Assembly (NCBI GenBank): GCA_023634235.1
Contig: JAMKCF010000002.1
Location: 6,828,722-6,892,721, forward strand
Length of the DNA: 64,000 bases
Reading direction: 5' to 3'
DNA from: Pisaster brevispinus
Lineage: Eukaryota > Echinodermata > Asteroidea > Forcipulatida > Asteriidae
Program-made: the position numbers and the translations under genes
Shown here: positions 44,601 to 54,366 of the stretch, in pieces
Layout of the letters: each line of letters starts with the position of its first letter
Position numbering within the stretch: position 1 is the first letter of the stretch
Notes under the pieces: model-generated
Told to the model about the DNA's origin: nothing
Databases searched by the model: none
What the model saw: only the letters and a program-made list of their open reading frames with translations

Positions 44601-47229
44601 GTAAAGTTGCATCAGAAGGTGTGGGTCCCGACATGTAGTTTAGTTCACCATGATGTTGGTGATTCATGGTGGGGCCTTGCACTGCCCATCCAAGTTTAGT
44701 TCGCACTGCCACTGGAGCACCTTCGGGACCAAAGCGGCTCTCCAATGGAACCACCAGCTCAGGATGATCACTGCCTATCAGTAGAAGGGGTCGTACTTCT
44801 TTACACTCATGCAGGGGAACATCCTTTAGATGAGCCCATCTCCGGCGCAAGGCCTGTGCGGGAATGGAATGTTCAGACAGTCTGAGCATTTTGGATGAAA
44901 ACACACCAGAGATACTAATACGATGTCTGGGTTCGTCGGCTGGTGAAACATCAAGCTTGACAATCTTGCCTTTGCAGGGTGTACATTCTTCTCTAGCAGT
45001 AGCAATAGGCAACTCAGTATCCTGACCATCGAGTCCCAACGACTCAGCAGCCTCATCGAGGATCATAGTGAAATTGGACGCATCATCCAGTAAACAGTAG
45101 GTTTCCAACTTGGCACCTTTGCTATGCAGAGTGATTGGTAGGATTTTCATGCAAACATCACGGAGGAGCCAGGGGTTGCCATCTCCATAGAAAACGGAAA
45201 GGTTGGGATCGAATTGTGAATAATAGACCCCATACCCCGGCTGGACAATAAGATCATGAAGGATGGTCAGATGGGTTTGGTCGCACTCTCTGCACGGCTT
45301 GCGCAGATCACACTCCTGACCTTCTTTGTGCTTACGGGCACATTTCCAACAACGACGACCTTCTTTAATCCACCTCAACCTCTCAGGAAGTGAAAGCTTC
45401 TTGAAATTAAAGCACCACGACAACCAGTGTTCCCCATCGCAATAAGGGCATTTCCGGATGAACTTCTTGTCTTGCTGTCGCGGTTTGGGGGCATCGCTTT
45501 TTTCTGGTTTTGATGAGAGAGCAGTACTGGACTGAACGCTGCTCGTTCTGGTTTTGGAATAGAATGCGACTGCACCTTTTCCTCGCTTGGCTCGGTTGGT
45601 CATCTGAGACTCAGTTGGTCTGTTATCTGCCAATTGCATTCTTTTGCGAGATATTTCTGACGTTTCTTGTAACCACTTGTTGATGTCTTTGAGGGAGAAA
45701 TTTGTCACATCTTTTTTCTGCATACATCTCAAGAATGTGGTTTGGTGAGTAGGGGAAAGTCTGCTATACAGAATACAAGCAGTTGAGTTGGCCTTTAACT
45801 CAGCCTGTCCCTCTGGAGCACTCTGGAGTTGAGTGACTAACGCTGAGACGGTTGATGCAAATTCAACGAACCCCTCGGAGTCGTGGGCTCTTAGTTTCGG
45901 CCATGATGTAATCTCTTCAATTTTGGCTCTGATGAGGATCCCGATGTCCCCATACAACCTCTTCAGCACAGCCATAGCCTTGGTAAATGACTGTGCATCG
46001 TGCTCGAGGCCTTTAATATCCTTACTTGGTTGACCACTTAGTTTGGACTTAAGAATGAAATATTTCTGAATTTCACTAAGGTGGACGAGTGGTCTAATAC
46101 AGCTATCAACCATCGTCTCGAAGCACCGGTATGCTGACGGATCACCTCCGCTGAAGTGAGGGACTTCCATGTTCAGTCCACCTGCAGTTGCCACCAACAT
46201 GGAGCTGAGCATCATTTGATTAATTACGCCAGAATCTGACACGGATGGAACAACTGGGTGCTCTGCAGCCGCAGTGGACGAAGGTTGTCCAATGGGGTGT
46301 GTCTGAGTAATCACCGGGGATGCCAAGGGAGCTGAATTGCTAGGGTAGCAGGAAACGGCAGCAGGAATTGGCATCGGGCCGGTCTTGGGTGTGGCTTTGG
46401 ATGCTACGTGTGGGGTGGCAGACCACAGACGGGGTGTGTCATCAACTGCGTATGTGACACTGGGCTGTGCTGTGGAAAAAGCAGAATTAACGGTTATGGT
46501 TTGAGAGGGCGCAAAGCTAGCAGCAAGCGTGCTGGCGGAGAGCGTGCGCACAGGTGCAGCGGAAACGCAAAGCGCAGGCACAGAGCGCATGCTCGTCTCA
46601 TATGGCTTATCGGAAGGTGACTTCACTGTTGTGGAGTCATTGGAATTTACCCCGGTGGTGGGGTTCAAAGAAACACTAATATTTGTTAAAGAACCACTAT
46701 CATTAAAATGCAAATCATTGTTCTCAGTCTCAGTGAGGATGGCAGACTCAATTCTGGCTTGAGCAAGTCTCAGTTCTGCCTCTGTGAGTTGTTTCTCAAG
46801 TTCTAATTGGCTGGAGAAATCTCGTTTTCTCTTCAGGATCCGTTGTTCCTCCTGATCAGCATCCATACGAGCACGTTCCAATGCCAATTCTTCATCCTCT
46901 TGTTCTCTTTGTCGCTGAATGTACAACCTTTTCTGGTGTAGGGCAAATTCTTCACGGGTCCTTTGTGCTGCCAGAAGCTCATGCTCTATTTTCTCTCTCT
47001 CGGCTCGAGCATTTTCCTCTATCTCTGCTTTCCTACGGGTGGCAGCAAGCTCCTTTTCTCTGGCAGCTACTTGGATCCGGGCTCTCACGGATAGCAAACT
47101 GACACTTAGGCTACTTCGTTGGCTCAATACAGATTGGGTTGATTTCTTGGAATGACGGCTTAATGTTGATTTAGTTGAATTTTTTGAATGCTGGCTCGCA
47201 AGGCTTGGAGGGGGTACGTGGTCATCCAT
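41662..47229 (-). CDS. BEL/Pao Gag-Pol polyprotein
   Basis: 1855 codons, ATG 28 bases inside the 5' LTR edge, no internal stop. Order: charged coiled coil (about 55-165); Pro/Ser/Thr linker; DUF1759-type Gag core (350-530, VPHFSGGDPSAYRCF); zinc knuckles (593-655, CPYCDGEHWLSWC and CWKCARKHKEGQEC); protease region (712-735, LLDDASNFTMI); reverse transcriptase (1000-1170) with YVDN at 1130-1133 in place of YVDD; RNase H start (HVFTDASERAYGAVAY, 1316-1331). Then SRLAPK (1350-1355) jumps directly to a linker that normally follows RNase H, so its later acidic residues appear to be deleted. The integrase has a zinc-binding-like region (1483-1517), GTDCFG (D1550), CDNGTNF (D1612) and GTWERE (E1661), a complete D-D-E set. 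The C-terminus is charged. Confidence 0.92.
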   Translation of the reverse strand: MDDHVPPPSLASQHSKNSTKSTLSRHSKKSTQSVLSQRSSLSVSLLSVRARIQVAAREKELAATRRKAEIEENARAEREKIEHELLAAQRTREEFALHQKRLYIQRQREQEDEELALERARMDADQEEQRILKRKRDFSSQLELEKQLTEAELRLAQARIESAILTETENNDLHFNDSGSLTNISVSLNPTTGVNSNDSTTVKSPSDKPYETSMRSVPALCVSAAPVRTLSASTLAASFAPSQTITVNSAFSTAQPSVTYAVDDTPRLWSATPHVASKATPKTGPMPIPAAVSCYPSNSAPLASPVITQTHPIGQPSSTAAAEHPVVPSVSDSGVINQMMLSSMLVATAGGLNMEVPHFSGGDPSAYRCFETMVDSCIRPLVHLSEIQKYFILKSKLSGQPSKDIKGLEHDAQSFTKAMAVLKRLYGDIGILIRAKIEEITSWPKLRAHDSEGFVEFASTVSALVTQLQSAPEGQAELKANSTACILYSRLSPTHQTTFLRCMQKKDVTNFSLKDINKWLQETSEISRKRMQLADNRPTESQMTNRAKRGKGAVAFYSKTRTSSVQSSTALSSKPEKSDAPKPRQQDKKFIRKCPYCDGEHWLSWCFNFKKLSLPERLRWIKEGRRCWKCARKHKEGQECDLRKPCRECDQTHLTILHDLIVQPGYGVYYSQFDPNLSVFYGDGNPWLLRDVCMKILPITLHSKGAKLETYCLLDDASNFTMILDEAAESLGLDGQDTELPIATAREECTPCKGKIVKLDVSPADEPRHRISISGVFSSKMLRLSEHSIPAQALRRRWAHLKDVPLHECKEVRPLLLIGSDHPELVVPLESRFGPEGAPVAVRTKLGWAVQGPTMNHQHHGELNYMSGPTPSDATLHEGVCKLWHHDFKMYAERKQVTRSKQDQRAIDLLETKSTYVEVDGARRVATPLLWRQDDENLRSPVNSVMPTLLRNEQRLQRDPELAKVHCTKIQELKDAGLVRTVSDQEKANDARRQWYIPHHIVKQNDKCRLVFNCAFKYCGHSLNDRLLPGPILGSSLIGVLLRFRQHLVAVSGDIKAMFHCVYTLERDRCMLRFLWRALRTEDQPEELEWNVLPFGTTCSPCCASFALQKHAKENVEDPDVLRSVTSAFYVDNCLDGKTNVQEAKELVQKLCKSLGEGGFPIVKWASNKPEVVADFPTTARSESTERWLNLNYTSPEEAALGPRWNFGSDSFTYQLKLQDWPVLTRRAVLSDVMRCAGKDPLGFLMPFMVRGKMLLQELWKRPWGWDDPIPDEGEAGMSAQHKRWRAELADLPRIGFPRCYLPEHFNPDGVTYQLHVFTDASERAYGAVAYLRSTATNGEVSVRFVMSRSRLAPKEIDATKYTTWDELVEASVAARYKSKGEEKPELLSADDWQESEKLLYHQAQSESFPGELTALSSEQDILRKSRLADLSPEYDQVDSLIRVGGRLRRAHALDEETKHPIVLDPQHPIVQLLIKAADTRLGHCGAEAVLADLRRRFWILRGRQSIRSFQTRCTGCLIRRGRPSIPKMADLPPARLRVGKPPFYSTGTDCFGPFTVKIGRRTEQRWGIIWKCMTVRAVYLDILESMDTDAFLMSFTRFRSRRCTPHEILCDNGTNFKGGETEMKKAFEEMSPSLQEKLARHQVRFKFNPPVAPHFGGTWEREIRSVKNALYAILGKQTVTPTVLYTMLVEVEGLMNSKPLGYVPSDVSDPDPITPFMLLMGRRDHAPPQVVYPGEDILSRKRWRQCQVLKQRFWKEFVQSYLPAMQARQKWRGETTNLSVGDVVLMIDPQQVRARWPVVKVIEVLPGEDGRVRAVKVQTDDRVLTRPVARLIKLPVVPDEDEHTEVPMNDDIEK

Positions 47230-47238
47230 GTTATTGGT

Positions 47239-47256
47239 ATCACGTCTGGGTCACCA
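47239..47256 (-). other. Primer-binding site
   Basis: Directly inside the 5' LTR, the minus strand reads TGGTGACCCAGACGTGAT. Its TGG start pairs with a tRNA CCA end. I did not assign the tRNA species. Confidence 0.7.
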
Positions 47257-47834
47257 TGAAAAATAAGCACTGGAGTCAGCATTCATGTGATATAATTCTC
47301 AGTTTAATCTCGGTACAAATCAGTTCAAAACAATCGGTTAGGAAATCAGGAACGGTAACCTGGGTTTGCTATATTCAGGCTAATTGGATCACTCGGTAGG
47401 GTGTTGTGTATTTAGGGATTTAGTCTGCAAAACAAACCAAAGAAAAGACATAGGGATTAGGAAATCAATTATGCAAGATTACTACTAAAAAGGCTATTGA
47501 AATACTAATTTGAATGCGACGTAATAAATGTCCCATAGGGTTTGTGCATATATGGAAAGGGATGTATTTCCGACACCTAAAGAATCATCACCGCTTTTGG
47601 CTGCAAATTCACGATAATTACGAAACAGTAATGCACTGAATTTGAATGATTAAGAATCTTTAGCATTTATAAGAAACAATTATAGACCAGGTTTTATCGT
47701 AACACAATTATATTAATCAAAAAGTTGACGTTAAATTAGAGAAACTCACCATCCGATTTTAGCCTTGATGGCGAGCAGGTGAGAGCAGCTTTTCTCGCCG
47801 CGCGGTGGCGCACTTTCGCTTCAATTTCTTAACA
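47257..47834 (-). repeat. BEL/Pao 5' LTR
   Basis: 578 bp, the partner of 40890-41467, with the same TG...CA ends. It would drive minus-strand transcription of Gag-Pol. Confidence 0.95.
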
Positions 47835-48320
47835 CTGTGCGTGCTGGAGTCTGTGTAGGTGTTGTTTAACACTGTGTCTTATGGAGTAGGGTTGTAGGGT
47901 CTACAAAATGAGAGGGGTAGGAAAATGCCTTTTTTCATTCACGTACATTATATGCATGTAGGGTTTTCTGTGCGTGTAGGAGTCTGTGTAGGTTTTTTTT
48001 AACACTGTGTCTTATGGCGTTGGGTTGTAGGGTCTGCAAAATGAGAGGGGTATAATTATTTTTTTTTCATTCACGTACATTAGATGCATGTAGGGTTTTC
48101 TGTGCGTGCTGGAGTCTGTAGGTTTTGTTTAACGCTGTGTCTTATGGAGTAGGGTTGTAGGGTCTACGAAATGAGAGGGGTGGGAAAATGTTGTTTTTTT
48201 TCATTCACGTACATTAGATGCATGTAGGGTTTTCTGTGCGTGTATGAGTCTGTGTAGGTTTTGTTTAACACTGTGTCTTAAGGAGTAGGGTTGTGCAAAA
48301 TGAGAGGGGTTGGAATTATT
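47835..48320. repeat. ~132-bp tandem repeat, 3.7 units
   Basis: Units start CTGTGCGTG at 47835, 47969, 48100 and 48234. Each holds GTTTAACACTGTGTCTTATG, GGGTTGTAGGGTCT, AAAATGAGAGGGGT and CATTCACGTACATTAGATGC. A remnant (GATGCGTGTAGGGTTTTCTG, 40868-40887) lies on the far side of the BEL element, showing the array was split. Confidence 0.9.
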
Positions 48321-48662
48321 GTGTCGTTCCTCCGCACATCGGGATATGCTCAAATTCGTTTCCAAAACTTTCCAATGGTATTGTTTGTCGATAGAGGTCG
48401 CTGTAGCGTACTCAATAAACGCCCCGTAATGTTCAGGACTTTTTGGTTTTGTACGTACTAGTGCGCATAAGTATTAATAATAATAATAATAATAGCAAAA
48501 CTTATAAGGCGCACATATCCACCTTAAGAGTGCTCAAGGCGCCGACATGAAAACAAAGCAAAAAGTAAACCAAGAATATTGACAATGAAAAGAGGTTATA
48601 TTACAATGATCGAGAGAAGGCTTGTGACATTAAATGAGTTTTGAGGTGAGTTTTAAATGTAC

Positions 48663-51600
48663 TTAAAGAACTACTGCTTTGAATGTGAAGTGGTAAAGAA
48701 TTCCATAAACGAGGAGCAGCTGATGCAAACGCCCTATCCCCCAACTTCTTTTAGAACGAGGCTGAAAAAGTTTTTGGATTCTAGATGATCGCAGACCAGG
48801 ACGAGTGACAGAGGGAGATTGTATGAGGGAAGAAATGTATCCAGGAGCCAGTCCATTGAGGGCTCGATATGCAAACAAACAAATTTTGTAAGAAATTCGC
48901 TCTCGAACAGGAAGCCAATGAAGAGATTTTAAAATGGGTGTAATATGTGATGAACGACTTGTCTTTGTCACAAGACGTGCTGCAGCATTTTGAACCTGCT
49001 GTAATCGAACTATTTGAGTATCAGGTAATCCAAAAAGTAGTGAGTTACAATTATCAAGATATGAGGTGACAAAGGCATGAATTAGTTGTTCAGTTGCCAC
49101 AGGGTTTAGATATTGTCTGATTGAACGGATATTTCGAAGGTTGTAGTTGGCCAGTTTAACACAGTTTGAAATCTGTGACTCGAGAGACATTGATGAGTTG
49201 AGGATGACACCTAGATTGCGAGCTTGTTCAACCGGAGATACTGAGGAAGAGCCAATGTGAAGCAGGGGAGGAGTGATTTTGCTGAGTTGTCTTTTTGAGC
49301 CAAGGACAATGAATTCTGTTTTATCCTCATTGAGTTTCAAGTAGCTGTCAACCATCCACTGTTGTATGTCGCTAACACAAGCTTCGAGCTTAGCCATGGA
49401 TCCATCAATATCCTCTTGTACTGGCTGACAAGAGAAATATAACTGTAAGTCATCTGCATACATGTGATAATTAATTCCGTGATCCTGGATAATATCTTGC
49501 AATGGCTGTGTGTAAATATTGAATAATTGTGGTCCAAGGACTGATCCTTGTGGAACAGAAAAATTGAGATTAACAGATGAAGATGATGCATTGGGGAGAC
49601 ACACTGATTGGGACCTGTCTGAGAGATATGATGAGAGCCACTGTAAGGCCAAACCATCGATGCCGATGAGTTTCAGTCGGTCAAGCAAGATGCTGTGATC
49701 CACTGTGTCGAATGCGCTGCTGAGATCAAGCAGCACTAAGCCAGAAATCTTGCCGCTGTCCATATCCATTAGAATATCATTCTGGACTCTCAGCAGTGCA
49801 CTCTCCACACTGTGCATCTGTCTGTAAGCAGACTGAAAGGGGTTCTGAAGATTATGTTCATTCAAATATGACTGGAGACGAGAAGAAACTACCCTTTCTA
49901 TCACTTTGCCCAAATACTTTAAGTTGGAAATAGGTCTGTAGTTTTTAAGCTCCTGTTTATTCAGAGAAGATTTTTTGAGAAGGGGTTTAATGTGAGCATG
50001 TTGTAGACAACTTGGAAAAGTGCCAGATTGAAGGGACACATTGACAATTCGTGTAATGTATGGAGCAAAATCGTTGACAAAGTCTTTTATTAAACAGGTC
50101 GGAATTGGGTCCAAATCACATGATGACATTGGGGCAGACATAATGATTTTCCTCACTTCAGTGACTGTAGCTGGAGAGAATTCCAGCAAATTGTATGTGG
50201 TGGAGGAGAGAGGGGTAGAGTCCGCAAGATCTCTGCTAGTTGTCAGGGAATCATGTATAGCTTGACGAATGGTAGTAACCTTGCTTACAAAATAGTTACA
50301 AAACTGGTTAGCAAGGTCATGATCACAGAATGTGCTGGGCAGGACTGGTTCTGTATCTTTATTTAGGAGTTTGTTGATAATTCCAAAGAGGCGTTTTGGA
50401 TCTCCAGAACAGTTGTCAATAGTAGATGAGTAGTAACGCTCCTGTGCTGCAACTATGAGATGGGAGACTAACTGTTTTTGTTGATTATATAGTGAGCGAT
50501 CAGCAATGCTTCTAGTAGACCTCCATCGTCGTTCAAGTTGACGTCGGCGGCATCTGGCATTGCGTATATCAGCAGTCATCCATGGAGATTTGGGCTTGAT
50601 GACTACTGTACGTTTTTTCTTTGGAGCTAATCTGTCCAATAAGGATGCAAGGGAATTTTCATATTTGGTTACACATGAGGATGCCGTATTATGCTGGAAA
50701 TCAATGACAGATAAGGACTCATGAACACCCTTTAGAAAGATGCACCTATCCATTGACTTCAAATTCCGAGTTGTGATAGTTTTTCTGACAGGCTTAGGCT
50801 TGTGTAATGTTAGGCTACACTGAATTGCCAGGTGATCCGATAAGCCTGGCAAAACATCAACATCAAAGAGAACATTTTCAGATTCACGAGAAATGAATAA
50901 GTCAAGAGTGTGGCCACCACGATGGGTAGGTTGAGTAACATGTTGCTTCAAACCATACATAGATAACAAGTTCAGGAACTGTTTTGCATTTGAGTCATTA
51001 CAGACATCTACCCATATGTTGAAGTCTCCGGTAAATAAAACTTCAGATGGGAGGAGAAGGTAGGTGTTCAACATTGCACTGAATTCATCTAAGAATAAGC
51101 TGAATGGAAGATGTCGTCCTTGAGTGTCAGTTATTTCAGGACGATACACAATAACGAGTTTAACCGGGCGAGAGGTGCATGATATCTGGATATGAAGACT
51201 TTCAAATGTTGAATATGATGTAATGTGCTGAACGATTACGGACATAGATGACTTGTACAAAAGACCAACTCCACCACCGGTCTTATCTTTTCGAGGGCTA
51301 TGTTCAAAGCTGTAACCTTCGGGAGTAAGTCTTCTGATAATAGCATCGTCACCATCTTTAAGCCAGGTTTCGCATATAGCCACAAGGTCATAGTCTTTCT
51401 CCAAAACAAATTCAGTGAAAGGTGTAGTTTTATTTCTAATTGATTGCATGTTGATGGTACATAACTTGGAAAAATTCGACACCGGCAAAATATACGTCAA
51501 ATTGTCCTGTTGCTGATGCAAATGTTTGTTCCTTTTAAGCTTTGGCGTGTGAGCACGTGGTCGGACAATAACAGGGATCGTAAATGTTTGATCACATGGC

Positions 51601-52103
51601 TGATACTGGGTGTGACCCTCACAGACGGGTATAGTTATAGAATTATCTGACCTTTTACACATCCTTGCTTTTAACTTGATGCCACCTCTAGTTCCACGTT
51701 TAGTGGGTGCCCTACGACAAATACCCAATGATTTCATTGTATTGTAGACACTGACAGGGAGTCTCTCATACTTGGCTACGTTACCAAGCTTATGAAGGTC
51801 CAAACTAGAGTAAGCGTTCTGTAATGGAGGATGAGGCAAGTGCTCGATTCTACATGGTGTGACATGATCTTCAGTTGGTCCAGGATTTGGTTTGATATCA
51901 CCGGCCACAAGGAGATCAAGTTGAAAGGATGACTGGCTGTTTGCATAATAGGGAATTCTAGTCTTTGAAAAGCACTTCCGAACAAGAACATGATCAAAGC
52001 AGATACTTGTGCGGTTGATGATGAAAAGCTCAGAGTCCATCTGGCAGGCATTCAGGACTGCTGAAACAGTGAGAAGGAAGTGAATAGCATCCATTGTATG
52101 CAC
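48663..52103 (-). CDS. LINE ORF2: endonuclease/reverse transcriptase with N-terminal 2A-like motif
   Basis: 1146 codons without interruption. The N-terminus has a hydrophobic stretch (AIHFLLTVSAVLNAC, residues 6-20), then GDIKPNPGP at 68-76. This fits the 2A consensus D(V/I)ExNPG/P except Lys in place of Glu, and would cause ribosome skipping between Gly75 and Pro76. A Lys/Arg-rich linker follows. The endonuclease (about 212-435) has INMQSIRNK, CETWL (E245), TGDFN (D360/N362) and LSDH (422-424). APKKKRTV (493-500) resembles a nuclear localisation signal. Reverse transcriptase (about 690-935): NYRPISNL, LLDLSSAFDTVDH with the first Asp, VPQGSVLGP, and YADD at 882-885. The C-terminus has the LHWLPVRERISYK block of CR1/L2 proteins. 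All catalytic residues I can name are present. Confidence 0.9.
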   Translation of the reverse strand: MHTMDAIHFLLTVSAVLNACQMDSELFIINRTSICFDHVLVRKCFSKTRIPYYANSQSSFQLDLLVAGDIKPNPGPTEDHVTPCRIEHLPHPPLQNAYSSLDLHKLGNVAKYERLPVSVYNTMKSLGICRRAPTKRGTRGGIKLKARMCKRSDNSITIPVCEGHTQYQPCDQTFTIPVIVRPRAHTPKLKRNKHLHQQQDNLTYILPVSNFSKLCTINMQSIRNKTTPFTEFVLEKDYDLVAICETWLKDGDDAIIRRLTPEGYSFEHSPRKDKTGGGVGLLYKSSMSVIVQHITSYSTFESLHIQISCTSRPVKLVIVYRPEITDTQGRHLPFSLFLDEFSAMLNTYLLLPSEVLFTGDFNIWVDVCNDSNAKQFLNLLSMYGLKQHVTQPTHRGGHTLDLFISRESENVLFDVDVLPGLSDHLAIQCSLTLHKPKPVRKTITTRNLKSMDRCIFLKGVHESLSVIDFQHNTASSCVTKYENSLASLLDRLAPKKKRTVVIKPKSPWMTADIRNARCRRRQLERRWRSTRSIADRSLYNQQKQLVSHLIVAAQERYYSSTIDNCSGDPKRLFGIINKLLNKDTEPVLPSTFCDHDLANQFCNYFVSKVTTIRQAIHDSLTTSRDLADSTPLSSTTYNLLEFSPATVTEVRKIIMSAPMSSCDLDPIPTCLIKDFVNDFAPYITRIVNVSLQSGTFPSCLQHAHIKPLLKKSSLNKQELKNYRPISNLKYLGKVIERVVSSRLQSYLNEHNLQNPFQSAYRQMHSVESALLRVQNDILMDMDSGKISGLVLLDLSSAFDTVDHSILLDRLKLIGIDGLALQWLSSYLSDRSQSVCLPNASSSSVNLNFSVPQGSVLGPQLFNIYTQPLQDIIQDHGINYHMYADDLQLYFSCQPVQEDIDGSMAKLEACVSDIQQWMVDSYLKLNEDKTEFIVLGSKRQLSKITPPLLHIGSSSVSPVEQARNLGVILNSSMSLESQISNCVKLANYNLRNIRSIRQYLNPVATEQLIHAFVTSYLDNCNSLLFGLPDTQIVRLQQVQNAAARLVTKTSRSSHITPILKSLHWLPVRERISYKICLFAYRALNGLAPGYISSLIQSPSVTRPGLRSSRIQKLFQPRSKRSWGIGRLHQLLLVYGILYHFTFKAVVL
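51876..51902 (-). other. 2A-like ribosome-skipping motif
   Basis: Codons 68-76 of the LINE protein encode GDIKPNPGP. 2A-like sequences near the N-terminus of CR1-like LINE proteins have been reported from sea urchin and other marine invertebrates. Function here is inferred from the motif alone. Confidence 0.7.
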
Positions 52104-52633
52104 AAATCACTTCTAATCCATTCGATAATAGCAGTCAGTGGACACAATAGTTCAGGAATGTGCCATAGCCAACACAATTGTAGCAAAGATGGCTTCTTGG
52201 TGTAGATATGGTGGTTATATGGCCTAAAATACAGTATTCCAGAGCACATCAATCAGAGCAGCAGATGAAGACACAAAATTGTCTAGCAAGATCTCTGGAC
52301 TGAGACCTATTTAATGGTAATCAAAGATCCACCCAATAGGCGTTGGAAAGGACAATATTTCTGAGAGTAATCAGAGCAATCTGTGGAGAGCTGCATTCAC
52401 ATGCGCTCACATTCCATGCTCCAGTATTGTGCTGTTATCACACTAAAGACGTTAAGTATAGACCCTATGGAGTAGTGAGTAGGATTCCTACACAGACTGT
52501 GCCCCTGAGTTTGCCACCCCATTCGGGCATGGTATATGATCCAACGTTAGTTTTGCCAGACGTGCAGATACTAGACCTATGAGTCATCGCAACTCCAAGC
52601 GATTAGACAACTACGTCATAGTATATGCATATG

Positions 52634-52677
52634 CGCTCCGAATTCTGCTCGGCTTTTCCAGAGCAGAATTCTTTGCG
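52634..52677. repeat. Short perfect hairpin
   Basis: GAATTCTGCTC (52640-52650) and GAGCAGAATTC (52661-52671) pair perfectly across a 10-base loop, with CGC/GCG outside. It may belong to the LINE 5' region or a small foldback remnant. Confidence 0.7.
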
Positions 52678-53092
52678 ATGGATCATAGCTCCGTGAACAG
52701 CGCCCGCTAACGGTAAACCGCTGCAGTGCGCTGTACAGTGTATGTGCATAAATTAACGCCAAGGACGTCTTGCACCAAGACTAACGTACGGCACGTGTGT
52801 GGTGTTGCAAACAGCATGGAGGTATATCTTCTACCTCCGAGCTCCGTGCAATCAGGATGGTCATATGAATTTGTCGTTGTAAACTTGTTCTGCTCAATTA
52901 TCATCGTGTACAAATGGAATTAGATTTCGGCTTCATGTCAGCATATCTTTCAAGGCACTGCTTGAGTAACGAAAGACCAACAATTAGACCAACTGCCTTC
53001 GAAGTTGGGTAGTACCATTAACCATATAATAGGGCAAAATAGTTACTCCCAATTATTGGTAACTTATGATTAGCCAGTAAATGGTCATAATA

Positions 53093-53352
53093 TTTTTACT
53101 CTTTTGTTGGTCAAAATATTGTTGCTCTTTTGTTGGTCAATATATTTTCACTCTTTTGTTGGTCAAAGTATTATTTTTTTTGCTCTTTTAGTTGGTCAAT
53201 ATATTTTTGCTCATTTGTTGGTCAAAATATTTTTACTCTTTTGTTGGTCAAAGTATTGTTGCTCTTTTGTTGTTCAAAATATTGTTACCCTTTACTTGGT
53301 CAAAATAACTTTGGTCTTTTGTTGGTCAAAATATGTTTGCTCTTTTGTTGGG
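53093..53352. repeat. ~26-28 bp tandem repeat (TTTTGTTGGTCAAAATAT)
   Basis: About ten units of CTCTTTTGTTGGTCAAAATATT with small changes. The long Leu/Phe-rich frames across it are compositional. Confidence 0.9.
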
Positions 53353-53419
53353 TTTTCTTTTTCGTCAACAATTAGTTGGTTATGTTTGTGTTTGACAATT
53401 GATGGGTAACTTTTAATGA

Positions 53420-54366
53420 TTGGGTTCTATTATTTACCCAGCACTGTTGTGTAGTTATTTTACCCTCCACTTGTGTTTTTTTTAAATCAGTTTTTGTGCA
53501 CAGATTAAATTGTTACTGCGTTCCTTTTGGAGGGGCTGTTATTGTTGTTGTTGTTGTTGTTGTTGTTTTTCAACAAAATATATAAAAGAAACAAAACTAT
53601 ATCAATAGGTGTTCGTGCACATATTGCACGAACAAATAACAATTAAGTTAAAACACTTGTATTCAACTCTGATTCAATAATAACACCATGAAGGATTTGG
53701 GGAGGGGGAGGGGGAGGTTATCAGAGAAACACTAACGTTACCCATTCGAACATTACGAACATTAACACAATTCTTCTTTGAAGCAGTGTTGGCTCTGAAA
53801 AGAGTCGGTTGGTTTTGCCAGACCTGTTATTGACGGTTCAAACTGCCCGTGACGAAATCTTCGTGTTGCAAAGTCAATGAAGGTAGCACTCCAAGGCTTT
53901 CCTGTGTAGATAATGCCTTTCCCCATCAACAGACTGTTGTTTCTTGAACTGAATAACTACCATAAAGCCAAAATTCCCTTTGGGCAACTTTGGTTACATG
54001 AACATCAGACAACAATGACCTTGCATTGTCCAAATGTATGGTACACGTTGCATTATGGGTAAAATGTTTCCACGAGGAGCAGTTTACCCCCATTTTCAGT
54101 TACTTCTTACCATTTGTTGTGCAAAAGTTACACTGCTTGAGGTTAAAAAAAGTGGTATTATACCCACTTCATGAGTGATGTTATGTTGTTTACTTTTCTA
54201 GCCAATTTGTGGGACTGTATTGCATTTTCCTTGTGTATTTTTTTTTACACAAGTGAGGGGTACAACAAAACTTGTCGTTTTACCAAAAATTTACCAAAGG
54301 TTAAACAAAATTTGTACCCAGCAGTTTTACACAGCAACATTTAACACTTCTTTTTAAGAGTGCATC
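53420..54366. mobile_element. Non-autonomous interspersed repeat, copy A
   Basis: It shares several blocks in order with 59307-60966: TTACCCAGCACTGTTGTGTAG, CACTTGTGTT, GAAGCAGTGTTGGCTCTGAA, GGTTTTGCCAGACCTGTTAT, TTGCATTATGGGTAAAATGT, CACGAGGAGCAGTTTACCCC, and the end TTCTTTTTAAGAGTGCAT. It contains a GTT microsatellite at about 53548-53574. No coding potential was found. The left end is not defined. Confidence 0.75.

Larger units (their letters stand above)
40890..47834 (-). mobile_element. Full-length BEL/Pao LTR retrotransposon
   Basis: A 6945-bp element on the minus strand with two 578-bp LTRs (TG...CA ends), a primer-binding site, one long Gag-Pol frame and a purine-rich tract. The LTRs differ at five positions by my reading (about 0.9 percent), so insertion is recent. 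CTGTG flanks both ends (40885-40889 and 47835-47839), the 5-bp duplication usual for the group. It landed inside a ~132-bp tandem repeat. The frame is uninterrupted, but part of RNase H seems missing, which may make the copy non-autonomous. Confidence 0.93.
48472..52103 (-). mobile_element. CR1/L2-like LINE with intact ORF
   Basis: On the minus strand it has a 1146-codon frame, a 190-bp 3' UTR containing GGCGCCTTGAGCACTC and GGCGC...TTATAAG, and a tail of ATT repeats at 48472-48494. The 5' boundary is not resolved; the 5' UTR probably extends past 52103 toward 52600. No ORF1 was seen. The intact frame suggests recent activity. Confidence 0.85.

Noticed and set aside
41696..47155. Numerous plus-strand frames of 60-110 codons
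   Set aside because: They are antisense shadows of the BEL Gag-Pol frame.
53104..53409. Leu/Phe/Val-rich plus-strand frames
   Set aside because: They are products of the 26-28 bp TTTTGTTGGTCAAAATAT repeat.
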